Program-made: the position numbers and the translations under genes
Assembly (NCBI GenBank): GCA_030374765.1
Contig: JARGXX010000080.1
Span: 2,108,001 to 2,172,000, forward strand
Origin: Agarophyton chilense
Taxonomy: Eukaryota > Rhodophyta > Florideophyceae > Gracilariales > Gracilariaceae
Length of the DNA: 64,000 nt
Direction: 5' to 3'
Shown here: in pieces, positions 11,579 through 21,692 of the stretch
How positions within the stretch are numbered: position 1 is the first letter of the stretch
How the letters are laid out: every line of letters starts with the position of its first letter
The notes under the pieces: model-generated
Seen by the model: the letters and a program-made list of their open reading frames with translations, nothing else
Told to the model about the DNA's origin: nothing
The model's database searches: none

Positions 11579-12292
11579 GAGGGTTCACGAATTATCGCTC
11601 AGTACGAGGCTCTGACCCCTGAGGAGAAAGCTCGAGTCCCGAGTAGGTCCTATGAGAAACAAAGGATACTCCGAGCTCACCTTGCTGACAGGGATACAGA
11701 ACTCGTACCCGCGAACGGGGAACAACCGGTCCCCTTCGAGGCAGCTGCACCGAATTCGCTGGGGTCCGCTTCGAAAAACTAGACTTCGGATACTCCCGAA
11801 CCTGAGCCCGCTCCCTCAAGGGCCCAGCCAACGAACTCTTACAGAGTTACTCCCCCACCGGAGGTAGTCAAGCCTCCTGGCTCTCCGCCTAAGGAGGGGG
11901 AGGAGGACTTAGTTCCTTCGCAGGACGATGTTTCGGCGTCAGCCAGTCGCCCTAACAGGGAATCTAGTTCTCACAGTGAGACGGCGAGCCCGACCGAGCC
12001 GTCGACAGAGAAGTCACAACCCCAGCGTATGGGTAGCGACATCACCGCCGACCCAGCCGAGCACGACGTCAGAAAAGATGACGAAAACCCGCCTAGGGAG
12101 AGTCGTGTGGAGAACTCCGCACCCGGAACGCCTACAGAGCCGACGATCACCCGCCGCCGCGGAAGAGACACTGAGGTGTCGCACACCCAAACCCCGCTTT
12201 CTCGGGAACGAGCTGTGTCAGCGGACCCGCACGGGGAAGATCTCGACGACCAGGTTGACCAAATTTGGCTCTCCGTTATGGAATGGGAATAG
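11579..12292 (+). pseudogene. Gag C-terminal extension behind two in-frame stops
   Basis: The gag frame continues past TAA at 11,576-11,578 with no shift: YEALTPEEKARVPSRSYEK, then a second stop (TAG near 11,780), then about 170 codons of Glu/Pro/Ser/Thr-rich sequence ending IWLSVMEWE and TAG at 12,290-12,292. The sense bias and typical post-knuckle wording suggest the ancestral Gag was longer and was cut by point mutations, or that the stops are read through. No protease motif (DTGA or DSGA) is present. The boundary with deleted pol is close to 12,300. Confidence 0.6.
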
Positions 12293-12649
12293 GAACTCCT
12301 ATGGAGACACTGGAACCCTAAGGAATGGGAAAGAAATGAGTGAGACCCGTCGGGGACAGCTCAGGAGAGTGCTAGCGCGTGCCTAAAGCGCCACCTCATA
12401 TCCGCTTGCGGAGTAGCAACCGGCGCCCGCGCATTTATGTGGCCCACGTCGAATGGCACCGAGCCAATCAAAAGGCTCTGACGACCAACCGTCGCGCAAA
12501 GCGCCTCCGTCGCACGGCGCGTTGCACAAGAGCAACCTTCGTCCCCGTAGCTCGGGTTGACGTTGAAGTCTTACCCCCCTGAGACTGGAGACGCTACCGC
12601 GTCGCGGTTTCTCAACTGTCACGTAATCTAAGAACGCTGTCGTTATCGG

Positions 12650-13082
12650 GAAGATCTCAGCTTTAAGAAGAACCCAAAACTGGGCCGTTTTGACTCCGTA
12701 GACGGAAGTTACAACGTAGCCCACAGGCCACTTGGCGCCGTTTGGACGAAGTGCTGAGACCCGCTCGCAACACGGAAAAGAACCCACCGGGGTGTGTCTA
12801 GACCCTACGTTGACACCCTCAAGGGAACTAGAGCGTTCCAAGATGGAAGAGAAGCCCGAACAGGGAAAATTGTACCCGCAGGAATTCGTTATCGATCGCA
12901 TCGTGCGTCACATCTACACCCCCGAGGGAGAAGTTCGCTACCAAGTCCGATGGTACGGATTCTCGCCTGATGAGGATACAGTGGAACTCATTGAGCACCT
13001 TCCGAGGTCTAAGGTTTTATCCTATCACCGACGCGCTCGGGTAACCTTGCCTCCAAGTCTGGATCGTGCCCAAGTCGGGTAA
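12650..13082 (+). pseudogene. Integrase C-terminus remnant plus chromodomain
   Basis: A short stretch around 12,680-12,760 reads FDSVDGSYNVAH and then PLGAVWTK, which resembles the end of Ty3/gypsy integrases, but in a broken frame. A frame with an ATG at about 12,843 then encodes a chromodomain: EFVIDRIVRHIYTPEGEV, RYQVRWYGFSPDEDTVELI and EHLPRSKVL, ending at 13,082. Chromodomains direct integration toward marked chromatin, and the aromatic residues (RWYGF) needed for the fold are present. The catalytic DDE core that should precede it is absent, so the internal deletion runs from about 12,300 to 12,650 in present coordinates. Confidence 0.75.
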
Positions 13083-13249
13083 GCCACCACGGGAACTGGT
13101 GTGGATGCGACCTCAAAGTGAGGAAGATGTTGAACCTCTGAAGAGGAATTGAGGAGAGTATTCCGAAGAACACGTATTGAGAGGGAATGTTTACTGGCCC
13201 TCGGCCTAGCGCCGTTAACCGGGGAACACAACACCGGTTATCGGGACAG

Positions 13250-13425
13250 TTTATGATGAAAAAAGGAAAAGAAGACCCACGAAGTGGAGAAGAAGATTAA
13301 GAAGAAGATTGGACCCTAGGAAGGGAAGAAGACGAAGACGAAGATGAAGAAGATCCTAAGAAGGAAGAAGATGAAATAGAAGTTAAGATCCTAGGAAGGA
13401 AGAAGAAAAGAAGTTATGCAAATAT
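13250..13425 (+). repeat. GAA/AAG-rich purine tract
   Basis: About 175 bases are dominated by GAAGAAGA-type sequence with two CCTAGGAAGG blocks. The tract separates the chromodomain from the antisense frame. It could be an internal (second) polypurine tract, since purine tracts resist RNase H and prime plus-strand DNA, or simply low-complexity expansion. Element B has a shorter purine tract in the same position at 28,361-28,380. Confidence 0.6.
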
Positions 13426-13480
13426 CAGAAGTTTACTATTGTCGCCAAGCTATGGACTCCACAATTGCCCGAAGGCGGAA

Positions 13481-14417
13481 CTACGGAAAGCCCGAGGAGG
13501 GACCCGCCCCACCGTTGGGATTCTGACCCTGATGGTACGCCGAGGCGAAAGCCAACATCTGGCTCACATCCGTCATACCCGGTGGAATCGGAATGCCTGC
13601 GTTCACGAGGCCTTGTCGCACACTATCCGCTGGCGGAGTGGCAACCGGCGCCTGCGCAAGGGTGTTCACACCCCACCCGGGGGGAGCAGATGGACCGCCA
13701 CCGGATGCATTCGCCGCCGCAGCTGAGGTCGTTCCCACTGGTTGGAAGGGTGCAGATGGCTCCACAGGGAGTACTCCCCTAGGAGCTGGCACGTCGTTAT
13801 CCAACGCTGGATCGTCCAGGGCTACTGGAGGCTCGTACTCGTAATCGTCGGTATAAATGAACCCCGTCGGGTGTCCCACCGGCATCGGTCGAGGCGAGTC
13901 AATCAGAGCCCGTGCTTGCGCCGCGCGGATGCGAACCCCTTCGAAGCGATTGTAATAGACCCAGTTACCGGCGCCCGGATCGTACCGGCCAGGAGACCTG
14001 TCTCACGCGGATCCTTCCCCTGCGGGTTGATTTGCCACTGGAACTCGATCCCATTGGGTGTTGTCGATCATGTCCAAGATTGGATACAGGTCCTGCACGT
14101 TGCTGGCCGAACCCAACGCTGGGACAAGGTCGATCTGACGCATGATGGTCCGTAGCATCGGAGAAATCTCCACCCTGCTGGGGAGCTTCGTTGTCCGCCG
14201 GCGCGGAGGCCGATGGCCCCGAGAGTGGGTTGATGACGTATGGGTTCATTCCCTTGAGAGGGCTAGTCGAAACCGCTGCTGCGAAAAGTTGCGTATCGCT
14301 GAAAGTCGGAGGAGTAGAAGAAAATGGTACCGATGTGCCGGTTTTGTGGCGATCCTCAGAAGTGGTGAAGGACCCCATTGGGAAAGAAGTATGTATAGTG
14401 ATCGGAAAGTTAGACAC
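13481..14417 (-). pseudogene. Antisense reading frame of element 2 (about 310 codons)
   Basis: Read on the minus strand, a coding-like frame runs from just inside the 3' polypurine tract to 13,481. It has one apparent frameshift near 14,165 and one TGA near 14,010. Recognisable order: Ser/Thr/Pro-rich N-terminus (SFPMGSFTTSEDR, STPPTFSDTQLFAAAV), a middle block (SPMLRTIMRQIDLVPALGS, QDLYPILDMIDNTQWDRV, NWVYYNRFEGVRIRAAQAR), then an acidic and Pro/Ala-rich C-terminus (TDDYEYEPPVALDDPALD, PIPPGMTDVSQMLAF). The first ATG is at 14,378; the open frame begins upstream at a TAA next to the polypurine tract. I do not recognise the protein. Some plant Ty3/gypsy elements (such as Grande) carry an antisense gene at this same place. 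Element B has one too. Confidence 0.6.
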
Positions 14418-14446
14418 CCGCGGCTCGGAATGTTCTTCCTCGTCTT

Positions 14447-14459
14447 AAGGAGGGGGAGG
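14447..14459 (+). promoter_or_regulatory. Polypurine tract of element 2
   Basis: AAGGAGGGGGAGG lies directly against the TGTAG start of the 3' LTR. This is the expected position and composition of the plus-strand primer. Confidence 0.9.
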
Positions 14460-15373
14460 TGTAGAGCAACGCCCAGTTAGGGGATACTTGAAGATGCAAC
14501 TCATAGAATGAGGATTGAACCCTCCGAGGGTTATGATTATGATCCCCTCTACGGTGTGCTGAGGTGGCACTGTTTTCTGGTTATATTTCGCCTATAAGGG
14601 AAACTTCGGATGGCCCATGGTTGGATTGGCCCCGTGATACACGTGGCTTAATTTTGGCACCGATTTTCGGATATTTGTAGAACGTTGGACTTTTGGGCCC
14701 TGACAGTTGGATCTCCACGTGTATGGCCCTGAGCAGGTGTGCACTACTGTAGAGTTTAGTTAGTGGGCCCTACTTAGGGAGATGAGATCTGACAGTCCGA
14801 AGCTCAAAGTAAATGGTAACCAAGGTTGGTCTTCGATACCTTTAGAGGTTCTTCGTCGCCATCGTTTCGGCCTTACAACCCGGAACGGGCTCTGGTTAGC
14901 AACGCCTGCGTAGGGACACGACTCCACTTGGAGAGTGCCCACGTTGGAGTTCCGTGCAACCACCCCCTTGGGACCGCTCAGACGACCTGCGTGCACGATA
15001 CCCCGTGGGGGTTCTGCTTACTTGTTGCGTGCTTTTTGTGTTTCCTTTCGAGGACAGGTTTTCGCCCCTGTATTGGGTTTCTTTTGTTGTTTCGCCCCTT
15101 TTCTGGTTCTCGGGTCTGGTGCCTGTTAGTGCCCGACCCTCGCCCCGTTTTTCCTCTTCGCCGGATTTTCCCCCATTCTTTGGGATACCCATACCCATTC
15201 CCGATCCAACGGTTTCTACCCCTCACCTCCGTCGGTACTGCCGGAATCCCCCGTGGGAGTTACACCCCACACTACGGGTGGAACGGAGGGCTCTGTCTCT
15301 GAGTCTACCTCCCCCAGGGAGCAAGGCTTCGAACACCTTGAGGGCACTTCCCGTCGCCGGGTTTTGCTCCACA
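14460..15373 (+). repeat. 3' LTR of element 2
   Basis: This 914-bp copy of 8,611-9,524 differs at about 18 positions, mostly transitions. It ends CCACA and is followed directly by the ATCAG duplication. Confidence 0.95.
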
Positions 15374-15378
15374 ATCAG
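15374..15378. repeat. Target-site duplication, right copy (ATCAG)
   Basis: Exact repeat of 8,606-8,610. Confidence 0.9.
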
Positions 15379-16150
15379 CATAACATCTGAGTGCCATGAT
15401 GCACGGCCTTTTGGTAGGCGGACTGTTTATTATTTCGACACTTGACAGCCGCCGCTGGAAGGGCACTTAGGTATATCCAGCCCGGCCAGCTTCACTGTGG
15501 TGTGTAGTATCCGCTCTAACGGAGAGAGCAGACATCTGCGAGATTGTTCGGGACTTCCGAATAGGTGCTTGCCGTTAGGGGGAAGATGTGGTAGAGCACA
15601 ACACTAGCGAGCTAGAATGTGGGTTGTAAGGCCACACTCGCCAATGAGGGAGGTTGGTACTATGAAACGGATAACTACTTGTTTTAGCTCGTCCGGATCT
15701 CCAGTTAAGGAATCATGAACAAGGAACAAGATAGTTTGGAAATCCGTTGTTGTCTCCTTTACTTTGTAGTCTACGCTCCCCTTTATGCCTTGTACACTGT
15801 GCACAGGGGTGAGCGCTGCACATAAAAATATATATATATAAACTTGGCTAGCCAATTAACCCCTCTGCAGTACGGGATAACTAGCTCTAAATGGGCTTCC
15901 GTCTACGAAGGGTAGACTTGGTTGCCACGTGGCTACCCACTATATGCGCCGTTGCCAATCCGGTGGTTCCCAACAAAGGGCCGAATCGGATACGCCGTGG
16001 CAGACCGAGATCCCACGTGTAACATACCATCTCGCTGGCTATCTGCAGGATATCGCTTCATAGCTTCATCCTAGCTGTTGCGCTCACCTATGAGTATCAT
16101 CGTACTTAGACGAAAATTAATCCGTCGGCATTCCGACAGTAGTACAGTAC
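15379..16150. other. Pre-insertion target DNA, no gene seen
   Basis: This sequence was continuous with 8,356-8,605 before element 2 inserted. It contains a short (TA)n run near 15,830 and no recognisable gene. Confidence 0.5.
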
Positions 16151-16154
16151 TACA

Positions 16155-16645
16155 TGTTGAGCGTCTAGTGTCTACACGCCCGGAAAGTTGACCTCATATG
16201 AGGCCAAAATTTCTCTTAAAAAAGAAACTGAAATACATTCAAAATATGAATTTTCAAATATAGAGCAGAAAAAACGAAAACAAAAATAAAAACCATACAT
16301 CTTTGTCGTTGACAAAAAGCCTCGGGGATCCAGCGCTTTAATACCTTACTTTTCTTTAAAAAGATATACTTTTGGTGTAGCAAACTTAAGTAGTCACTAA
16401 TAAACAAGAACCAAATTTTTTTTGACTCAAACGATCCAAAAAACCATGTCGAAAGGAAATATCTTTTTTAATCATCTAGTAAGGCATACTTCAAATGTTG
16501 AGTTCATCAAGGAAAGAGTGTTTGTCAATATGTTCCAGTCATGCCGAGGTTGTAGATTGCTTTTATCGCTTTATTACAAAGAACTAGAAAATGGCCTCAT
16601 ACGAGGCCAATTGACCTCACACTAGGCCGTCGTTCGTATTAACAC
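16155..16645. mobile_element. Short non-autonomous piggyBac-family element (MITE-like)
   Basis: About 0.5 kb is bounded by inverted terminal sequences shared with the transposon at 5.5-8.35 kb. The left end has GTCTAGTGTCTACACGCCCGG and the palindrome GACCTCATATGAGGCC followed by AAAATT. The right end carries GGCCTCATACGAGGCC and, inverted, a CTAGTGTTAATACGA block, with an extra GACCTCACACTAGGCC copy. The left end matches the inverted right end of the larger element over about 22 of 23 bases at the palindrome. The interior is AT-rich and encodes no transposase, so movement would need the enzyme from a full-length relative. Confidence 0.6.
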
Positions 16646-16659
16646 TAGCACCAGCTATG

Positions 16660-16855
16660 GGTTGAGTCCTTTTCCTGGTATAAATGTCTTCTGTAAAGGG
16701 TTAACCTCCGCCTTTACCGCTGCTCCACGCCTGTCTGGTTGCATTTTGTTGCCGTGGCAGTCTGCTTCTTTGTCTCCGCTCGGGTGTTGTGCACATTATA
16801 TTCCCACCGAGCAACATGTGCACCGGTACCCAGGGCCCTGCAAAAGAGGCAACGT
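16660..16855. repeat. Dispersed repeat, copy 2
   Basis: Counterpart of 1,075-1,280, in the same orientation. It starts directly outside the right end of the MITE-like element. A minus-strand frame (16,989-16,714) crosses it but starts at TTG and matches no known family. Confidence 0.5.
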
Positions 16856-18650
16856 AAACCTGAGCTGACATAATTCTCATTTATGAAGAAAGTGGAGGCA
16901 ACAATGGTGGTGTCAAATAACGGACAAATCACTTTAACATCAAGTATCACATGGTAACAAAACCCCGTAGAGAATGGAATGTTCTCCAATTAGCATATCT
17001 TCACGAACACCAGGGCAACACACTTAGGTACCAAGTCATTGCAGGGCAACAAATAAAAACGACTTCGTGAAATAATTGAAGTGAAGTGTCTAAGTTTGCA
17101 ACGACGGGAGTTCATCGAAAAAGGGCTCAAGAAAGTTCCAAAATAACTAAAATTATATTTTGGAATAGACTCAGTATTTTTGGACACTCACCACTGGCTG
17201 AGTAAATTTCTGGGAGTTTGATGAAAATAAAATGTTATAATTAGAGTAACAGAACAAAACTGAGAAATGCAATTCTGTGATCAAGGTGCCACCCAGCATT
17301 TGATGTATAGAAAAAGCTGCGCAGTTTTATAAAACTTGTAGAAGTCACCAAAAACAATAAACTCAAGGACTGAGTCTTCTAATAAAGTGCATTCTTTTGC
17401 TTAGAACTGATTCGTCGTCGAGTTTGCATATCTCAGAATCAAGCATTTACAATTATAGTTCAAGCCGGCAATTGCCATCAGAGTTCAAAACTTCCAACAG
17501 TTAAAAAGAAAAAGAAAAACTAAAAACTCACTCGTTTTTCCCACTTGAAATTGAAAGTGTTTCTTTAAGTAGTAATCAAAGTTCATAGACATTATTTTTT
17601 ATATAGATACAATGCACTGCGTAAAAGCTCTTTTGGATGGCTCTTTGTGTTTAAAAAAACCATCTTGAGACAGTTCAACTCGTGGTAAAGAAGTAAATCA
17701 CAGATAGACATGTTTTAGCTTGAAAACAATTTTCACAGGTTTTATTCGAATTAACTCGGTCGTGGCGTGCAACGATGTTTATCTACGAAAGTAATGCATT
17801 TTTTATTTTAGATTAAGCATTGTGTTTCAATAAATCATTTAGATATATATTTGTCGAAGTTTTGGTTTAGGGAAATGCATCACGTTACGGAATTGATAGT
17901 AAAGTGTTTGTCATTTTGGTAATCCGGCTAGTCAGAGAAGTTTATTATCTCAGGAGAAATCATCTTCGCATAAAATTTACGAAAATTGGATTATGTGCAG
18001 GCTCTATTTGTATACCAATAAGTCCCTATTTTAATTTCTGTGGCAAAATCACTTAAACTAGTGAAAATTTAAATGAAAATAATAGATCCCAAACTTTCTT
18101 TAAAAACATATATAATATTTATTGAATTACTTTGGCAACGGGGAACATTTTCTATTTTCTATTACACTACATACAAAGGATTTGTTTCTTTTGTCTAAAG
18201 AATAGACTACGACGAAAACCGTCAATCATTGAGTGTATGACTATAAACACTTTCTGTACTTTAAGAAATGGGCTTCGGTAATCGACAGTATCGCCCTTGG
18301 CGATCCATTTCAAATACTAACGATTGTTCTTTCTTCAATAAGGTCTTTTTTCGGAAAATCATGCCAAACACAGCTTCTCTTCTAAGTTGAATAAAGAAAT
18401 CCAAAGACAAAGATACATCAACCAATAAATACCTTAAAATTCCTGATCATCATTTTTTTGACAATTTTCTTTAGATTGATACTAACTAAAAAAAACCCAA
18501 GAAGGAAATGTTTTCGATATACCGATTTTGTTTTATGTAAAACTAGTATTTATTGCCATGCCAACCTTATCTCATCTCTTTCGATTAATCATCGTAGATA
18601 ATTCGTTATGAGACGGTTTCAGCTCTGTTGCCTTAAATCTTAGTATTTCC
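16856..18650. other. AT-rich region without recognisable gene
   Basis: Both strands carry only short frames. Base composition falls well below that of element 2 and matches the GT77-like gene that follows. Nothing repeated elsewhere in the window was noticed. Confidence 0.5.
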
Positions 18651-19874
18651 ATGCATTCGAAATTAAAAATCCCAATTTTTTTATTGCTGGGTGCATATGG
18701 AATATTTTCAGTAGGAAGGGTGTTCGTGAGAGGTCGTCTAAATGTTAAATCTAGAGCATACATGCAGCATAAGACAGAAAAATTCCTACAAAAGAATTTT
18801 AATTTGAGTTCTGAGGTTCTATGTGAAGGAAATCTCGGACAAGCTATTCATATTACTTATAAGGTATACAACAGGTTACAGTCAGATTCATCTTACCAAA
18901 ACGATTTTTTTTTTCAAAGTAGGATATTCAGAAAATACATAAATATATATTCAGGATACCACGGAATGTGTCATGTTAAGGTTTTAAGCTCTTTCGTAAA
19001 ATACAAATATTTTTGGAAACCTTTTATACTTATGGCGCTGTTTGAAGTCTTCAAGAAAGACCTTGTGTACCATGATTTAGATGTTTTTGTTTACAAAAAC
19101 TACCTCAAAAGCTTTTGGAATCGTTCTCGGCTTATATATCTTCAGTATGATCTTTCCACACAAAGTATAAACGCAGGTGTAATTTGGCTACCATATACTG
19201 CAACCTCACTGAGTATTGTAAGAGAATGGAGCTCTGCACTGAAAAGGGAAAGTATATTGGATGATCAAATAGTATTGAATAAATTGGCTGATAAGTCCAC
19301 TGAGTTTTCTGTATTAAAACACGGAGTGGGGGCTGATCACTATCTTGGGTCTACGAGAAGAAAAAATGCTGGGCCCCTACTTTCAAGCCAGGTTTATACA
19401 TTTACCGTAATTTACAAGACTTTTTCTGCACTATACTGTTTATTTCTCATGGTTTTAATGCGAAAAAAAGGAAAAAATCCCTTGTTTAGCAAATTGCATG
19501 GAAGAATATTGTATGTAATTCCTTTTGTCTTTACTGTTATTGAGATTTTTTCACACATTCTTTTTTATAGTTTTGGCGGTCAAATAATATGTGGATCACC
19601 AAAGTACATGAGGTTTTCCAATATCATTCCTTTGTCTGAAGGCTGCAGAATGTGGAAATACCGTAGACATCTTATGTTCTACGATGGGTCGTGTCTGAAA
19701 CACACAATTATTAGTACTTTGGGCTGGAATGACGAAAAGATAACAGGGATTCTTTTTTTTCTGAGACGAAAGTTTTTCATGCAAACACTTATAGCCACAG
19801 CAATCATTTTGAAAACACTGGATAAATTTTCTCAGGGGGGTGAGGGAAACAACCTTTTCTTTCAATTTGAATGA
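18651..19874 (+). CDS. GT77-like nucleotide-diphospho-sugar transferase, membrane bound
   Basis: This 407-residue frame starts at ATG and ends at TGA with no interruption. Residues 7-24 form a signal anchor (IPIFLLLGAYGIFSVGRVF), typical of a type II Golgi glycosyltransferase. The catalytic core has the DxD metal/nucleotide-sugar motif VYHDLDVFVYKN (D142, D144), then INAGVIWLPYTATSLSIVREW and ILDDQIVLNKL (D204, D205). That order (DxD, NAG, DDQ) is the signature of the Nucleotid_trans / GT77 group, which transfers sugars such as xylose, arabinose or galactose onto glycoproteins or polysaccharides. Unusually, two further hydrophobic segments follow at roughly 250-275 and 288-310, then a Cys-containing tail. 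The exact sugar cannot be predicted. It is one of the few intact host-type genes in the window. An intron at either end cannot be excluded. Confidence 0.75.
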   Translation: MHSKLKIPIFLLLGAYGIFSVGRVFVRGRLNVKSRAYMQHKTEKFLQKNFNLSSEVLCEGNLGQAIHITYKVYNRLQSDSSYQNDFFFQSRIFRKYINIYSGYHGMCHVKVLSSFVKYKYFWKPFILMALFEVFKKDLVYHDLDVFVYKNYLKSFWNRSRLIYLQYDLSTQSINAGVIWLPYTATSLSIVREWSSALKRESILDDQIVLNKLADKSTEFSVLKHGVGADHYLGSTRRKNAGPLLSSQVYTFTVIYKTFSALYCLFLMVLMRKKGKNPLFSKLHGRILYVIPFVFTVIEIFSHILFYSFGGQIICGSPKYMRFSNIIPLSEGCRMWKYRRHLMFYDGSCLKHTIISTLGWNDEKITGILFFLRRKFFMQTLIATAIILKTLDKFSQGGEGNNLFFQFE

Positions 19875-21186
19875 AATATGACTAACTATATCTCAATATT
19901 TGTCATTGCTTCTAACAACCAGTGACAAATATAAACGTGTATAATAATAAAAAAACTAAGTATAATAGTAAGTGAAGTTGAAATATGAAGTGATTTCAAA
20001 TATCCGCAGCGGAATTTCAAACTTTTGAAAGTAGTTAACCTTACTGCAGTAAAGTATCAACGAATTTAATGATGTCTAACTAATAATTCAAGAGAATCTG
20101 AAGTGAAAAGGGCTCTATTTCGAGTCCACTATTCTTGACGGATTGCCTGTTTACTTCAATGCCTTTCGAAGTTTACATAGGGCCATTCTACTGTATGTGC
20201 TTCGGAGTGTAGAAGGCCGAAGTCCTGAAAATCAGTCGATTTCAGATGTTAGGGCTTGTTTCTTTTTCATAAGATTTCATATAAACAAAGCAATATAATC
20301 ATCTGGAGAAAATCCAACGCAGTACACCATGCCATGCACGATATACTCGTCAATAATTCTTCTTTTACACCGCAAGTGAGCCGGCCGCTGCCCAGTTCTT
20401 CGTTATTCCTGTACTCACCATTACTGAAAGCCACTTGGAATACGATCTTTACACAAGCATCTGCATCGTTTCTGGCCGCAAAAATGACATTTCAGCAGCT
20501 CTACAAAATGCGTGTGGCAGTCTTTGATGTTCTCTTCTCTGACCTGGCAGAAACCCGAACCCGGTTGTAGCAACTACGTGCAGTTCTTTTGAGATCTGAC
20601 TTCAGCTTTCAAGCATATTAGAAAACTTGATTGGATAATTCATTCTATCATATATGCCGAGTAACAAAGACGCATTTTCAGACGCTGAGCGCTCATGCGT
20701 GCAAAAAACCAGTTCAAAAGCAGAAATATAACAAGTCTAGAGTATGGTGTGTTCCCGTCCACGTTATGGTGTTCGTTAACATTCGATTTCAAGCACGACC
20801 AAACTATATCTATATTTGGTGCCTCTTTAAAAATGCAGATTCGACTGTTTGTTATGTTTTTCGTAAAATTGTTCTCGCCCTGACGAAACTCTCCCAAAAC
20901 TGTCATTTCCAAGAACGGCTCAGGCAGGGATGCAAAAAGCCATTCATTTTCACGAACTGCGTCTGAGTCCACTTAGAAAAATTATTACCGCACTGCATGA
21001 ACTTGCCATCAAAATCAAAAGATCACAATGCCGTGATGCCCCCGGTCCGCGTAAGTGTCGTATAGTTGCGGAAGGGCTGACCATTGAGGTTGTCAATATA
21101 CTACGCTGACATTGTAGGTGATGGATGCGGGGGATCATCGGCCATGGAGCTCCTGGTGAGCTACCATCTAGGTGTTGTCAGCCACG
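19875..21186. other. Intergenic, no gene recognised
   Basis: Short overlapping frames on both strands near 20,250-20,970 show no family motif. Sequence directly after the GT77-like gene is AT-rich and could hold its 3' untranslated region. Confidence 0.4.
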
Positions 21187-21301
21187 TGTAGTGTAGACAT
21201 TTACCTTCTGGTTGAGTAATTGTTAGTACTTGTAATTGGAAATAAAATTTTTTTAGTACAGGAGTGGCGTGGCCACCTGGCAATGTAGCCAGTACTGGCC
21301 A

Positions 21302-21326
21302 GGTCTCTGACACTAGGTCAGAGACC
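21302..21326. repeat. Perfect 10-bp hairpin, 5-base loop, in the LTR
   Basis: GGTCTCTGAC, loop ACTAG, then GTCAGAGACC. It could be an RNA or DNA stem-loop in the LTR transcript leader or promoter. Confidence 0.8.
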
Positions 21327-21360
21327 GTGCCTTGGTGGCAGCTCCCAGGTGATCTGGAGA

Positions 21361-21390
21361 GTGCAGTTCACTGCATATAGGGAACTGCAC
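21361..21390. repeat. Perfect 9-bp hairpin around a TATA-like box
   Basis: GTGCAGTTC and GAACTGCAC flank a 12-base loop that contains CATATAGG. It lies only 35 bp downstream of the previous hairpin. Confidence 0.75.
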
Positions 21391-21692
21391 CTCCCCCATC
21401 CTAATCTGATAAAGACAGGCACCACTTGGGTCACGACTACACCTTTTGGTTCATCGTTTCTCAACTACTTCACAGGATTTCCCGCGCGTTGACGCCTACC
21501 ATCGTTCACCTACACGGTACAGGCTAGTTGCCCCGCCGTTTGCTCGTGCGGGTTTTCACGGTGCCCTGTTACCATCGAGGTTTATTACGTTTACATTCTA
21601 AGGTTGAGCCTCACCACGCTTCCTACGGTTGAGCGTCACCACCCTCCCGAGACAAGACAGTAGCATACCCCAGAGGTGATTGTACGACATTT

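Larger units (their letters stand above)
8611..15373 (+). mobile_element. Element 2: complete chromodomain LTR retrotransposon lacking pol
   Basis: Two 914-bp direct repeats bound the element, each starting TGTAG and ending CCACA, flanked by a perfect ATCAG duplication. The interior has, in order: a primer-binding site, an intact 608-codon gag, a gag extension with stop codons, remnants of the integrase C-terminus, a chromodomain, a purine-rich tract, an antisense reading frame and a polypurine tract against the 3' LTR. There is no protease, RT, RNase H or integrase catalytic core. It is therefore non-autonomous and would need enzymes from a relative. By eye the LTRs differ at about 18 of 914 positions, so the insertion is fairly young compared with its neighbours. 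Confidence 0.92.
21187..21689 (+). repeat. Probable 5' LTR of element B
   Basis: The end is set by CA at 21,688-21,689, three bases before the primer site. The start is uncertain; TGTAG at 21,187 resembles the element 2 LTR start. The segment holds two perfect hairpins (next entries) and a GCATATAGGG box. The part with GTGCGGGTTTTC near 21,540 resembles sequence at 38,030-38,050 upstream of element C. Confidence 0.5.

Noticed and set aside
12383-12901. 172-codon minus-strand frame in element 2
   Set aside because: It lies opposite the integrase tail and chromodomain and has no motif; it is not in the position of the antisense gene downstream.
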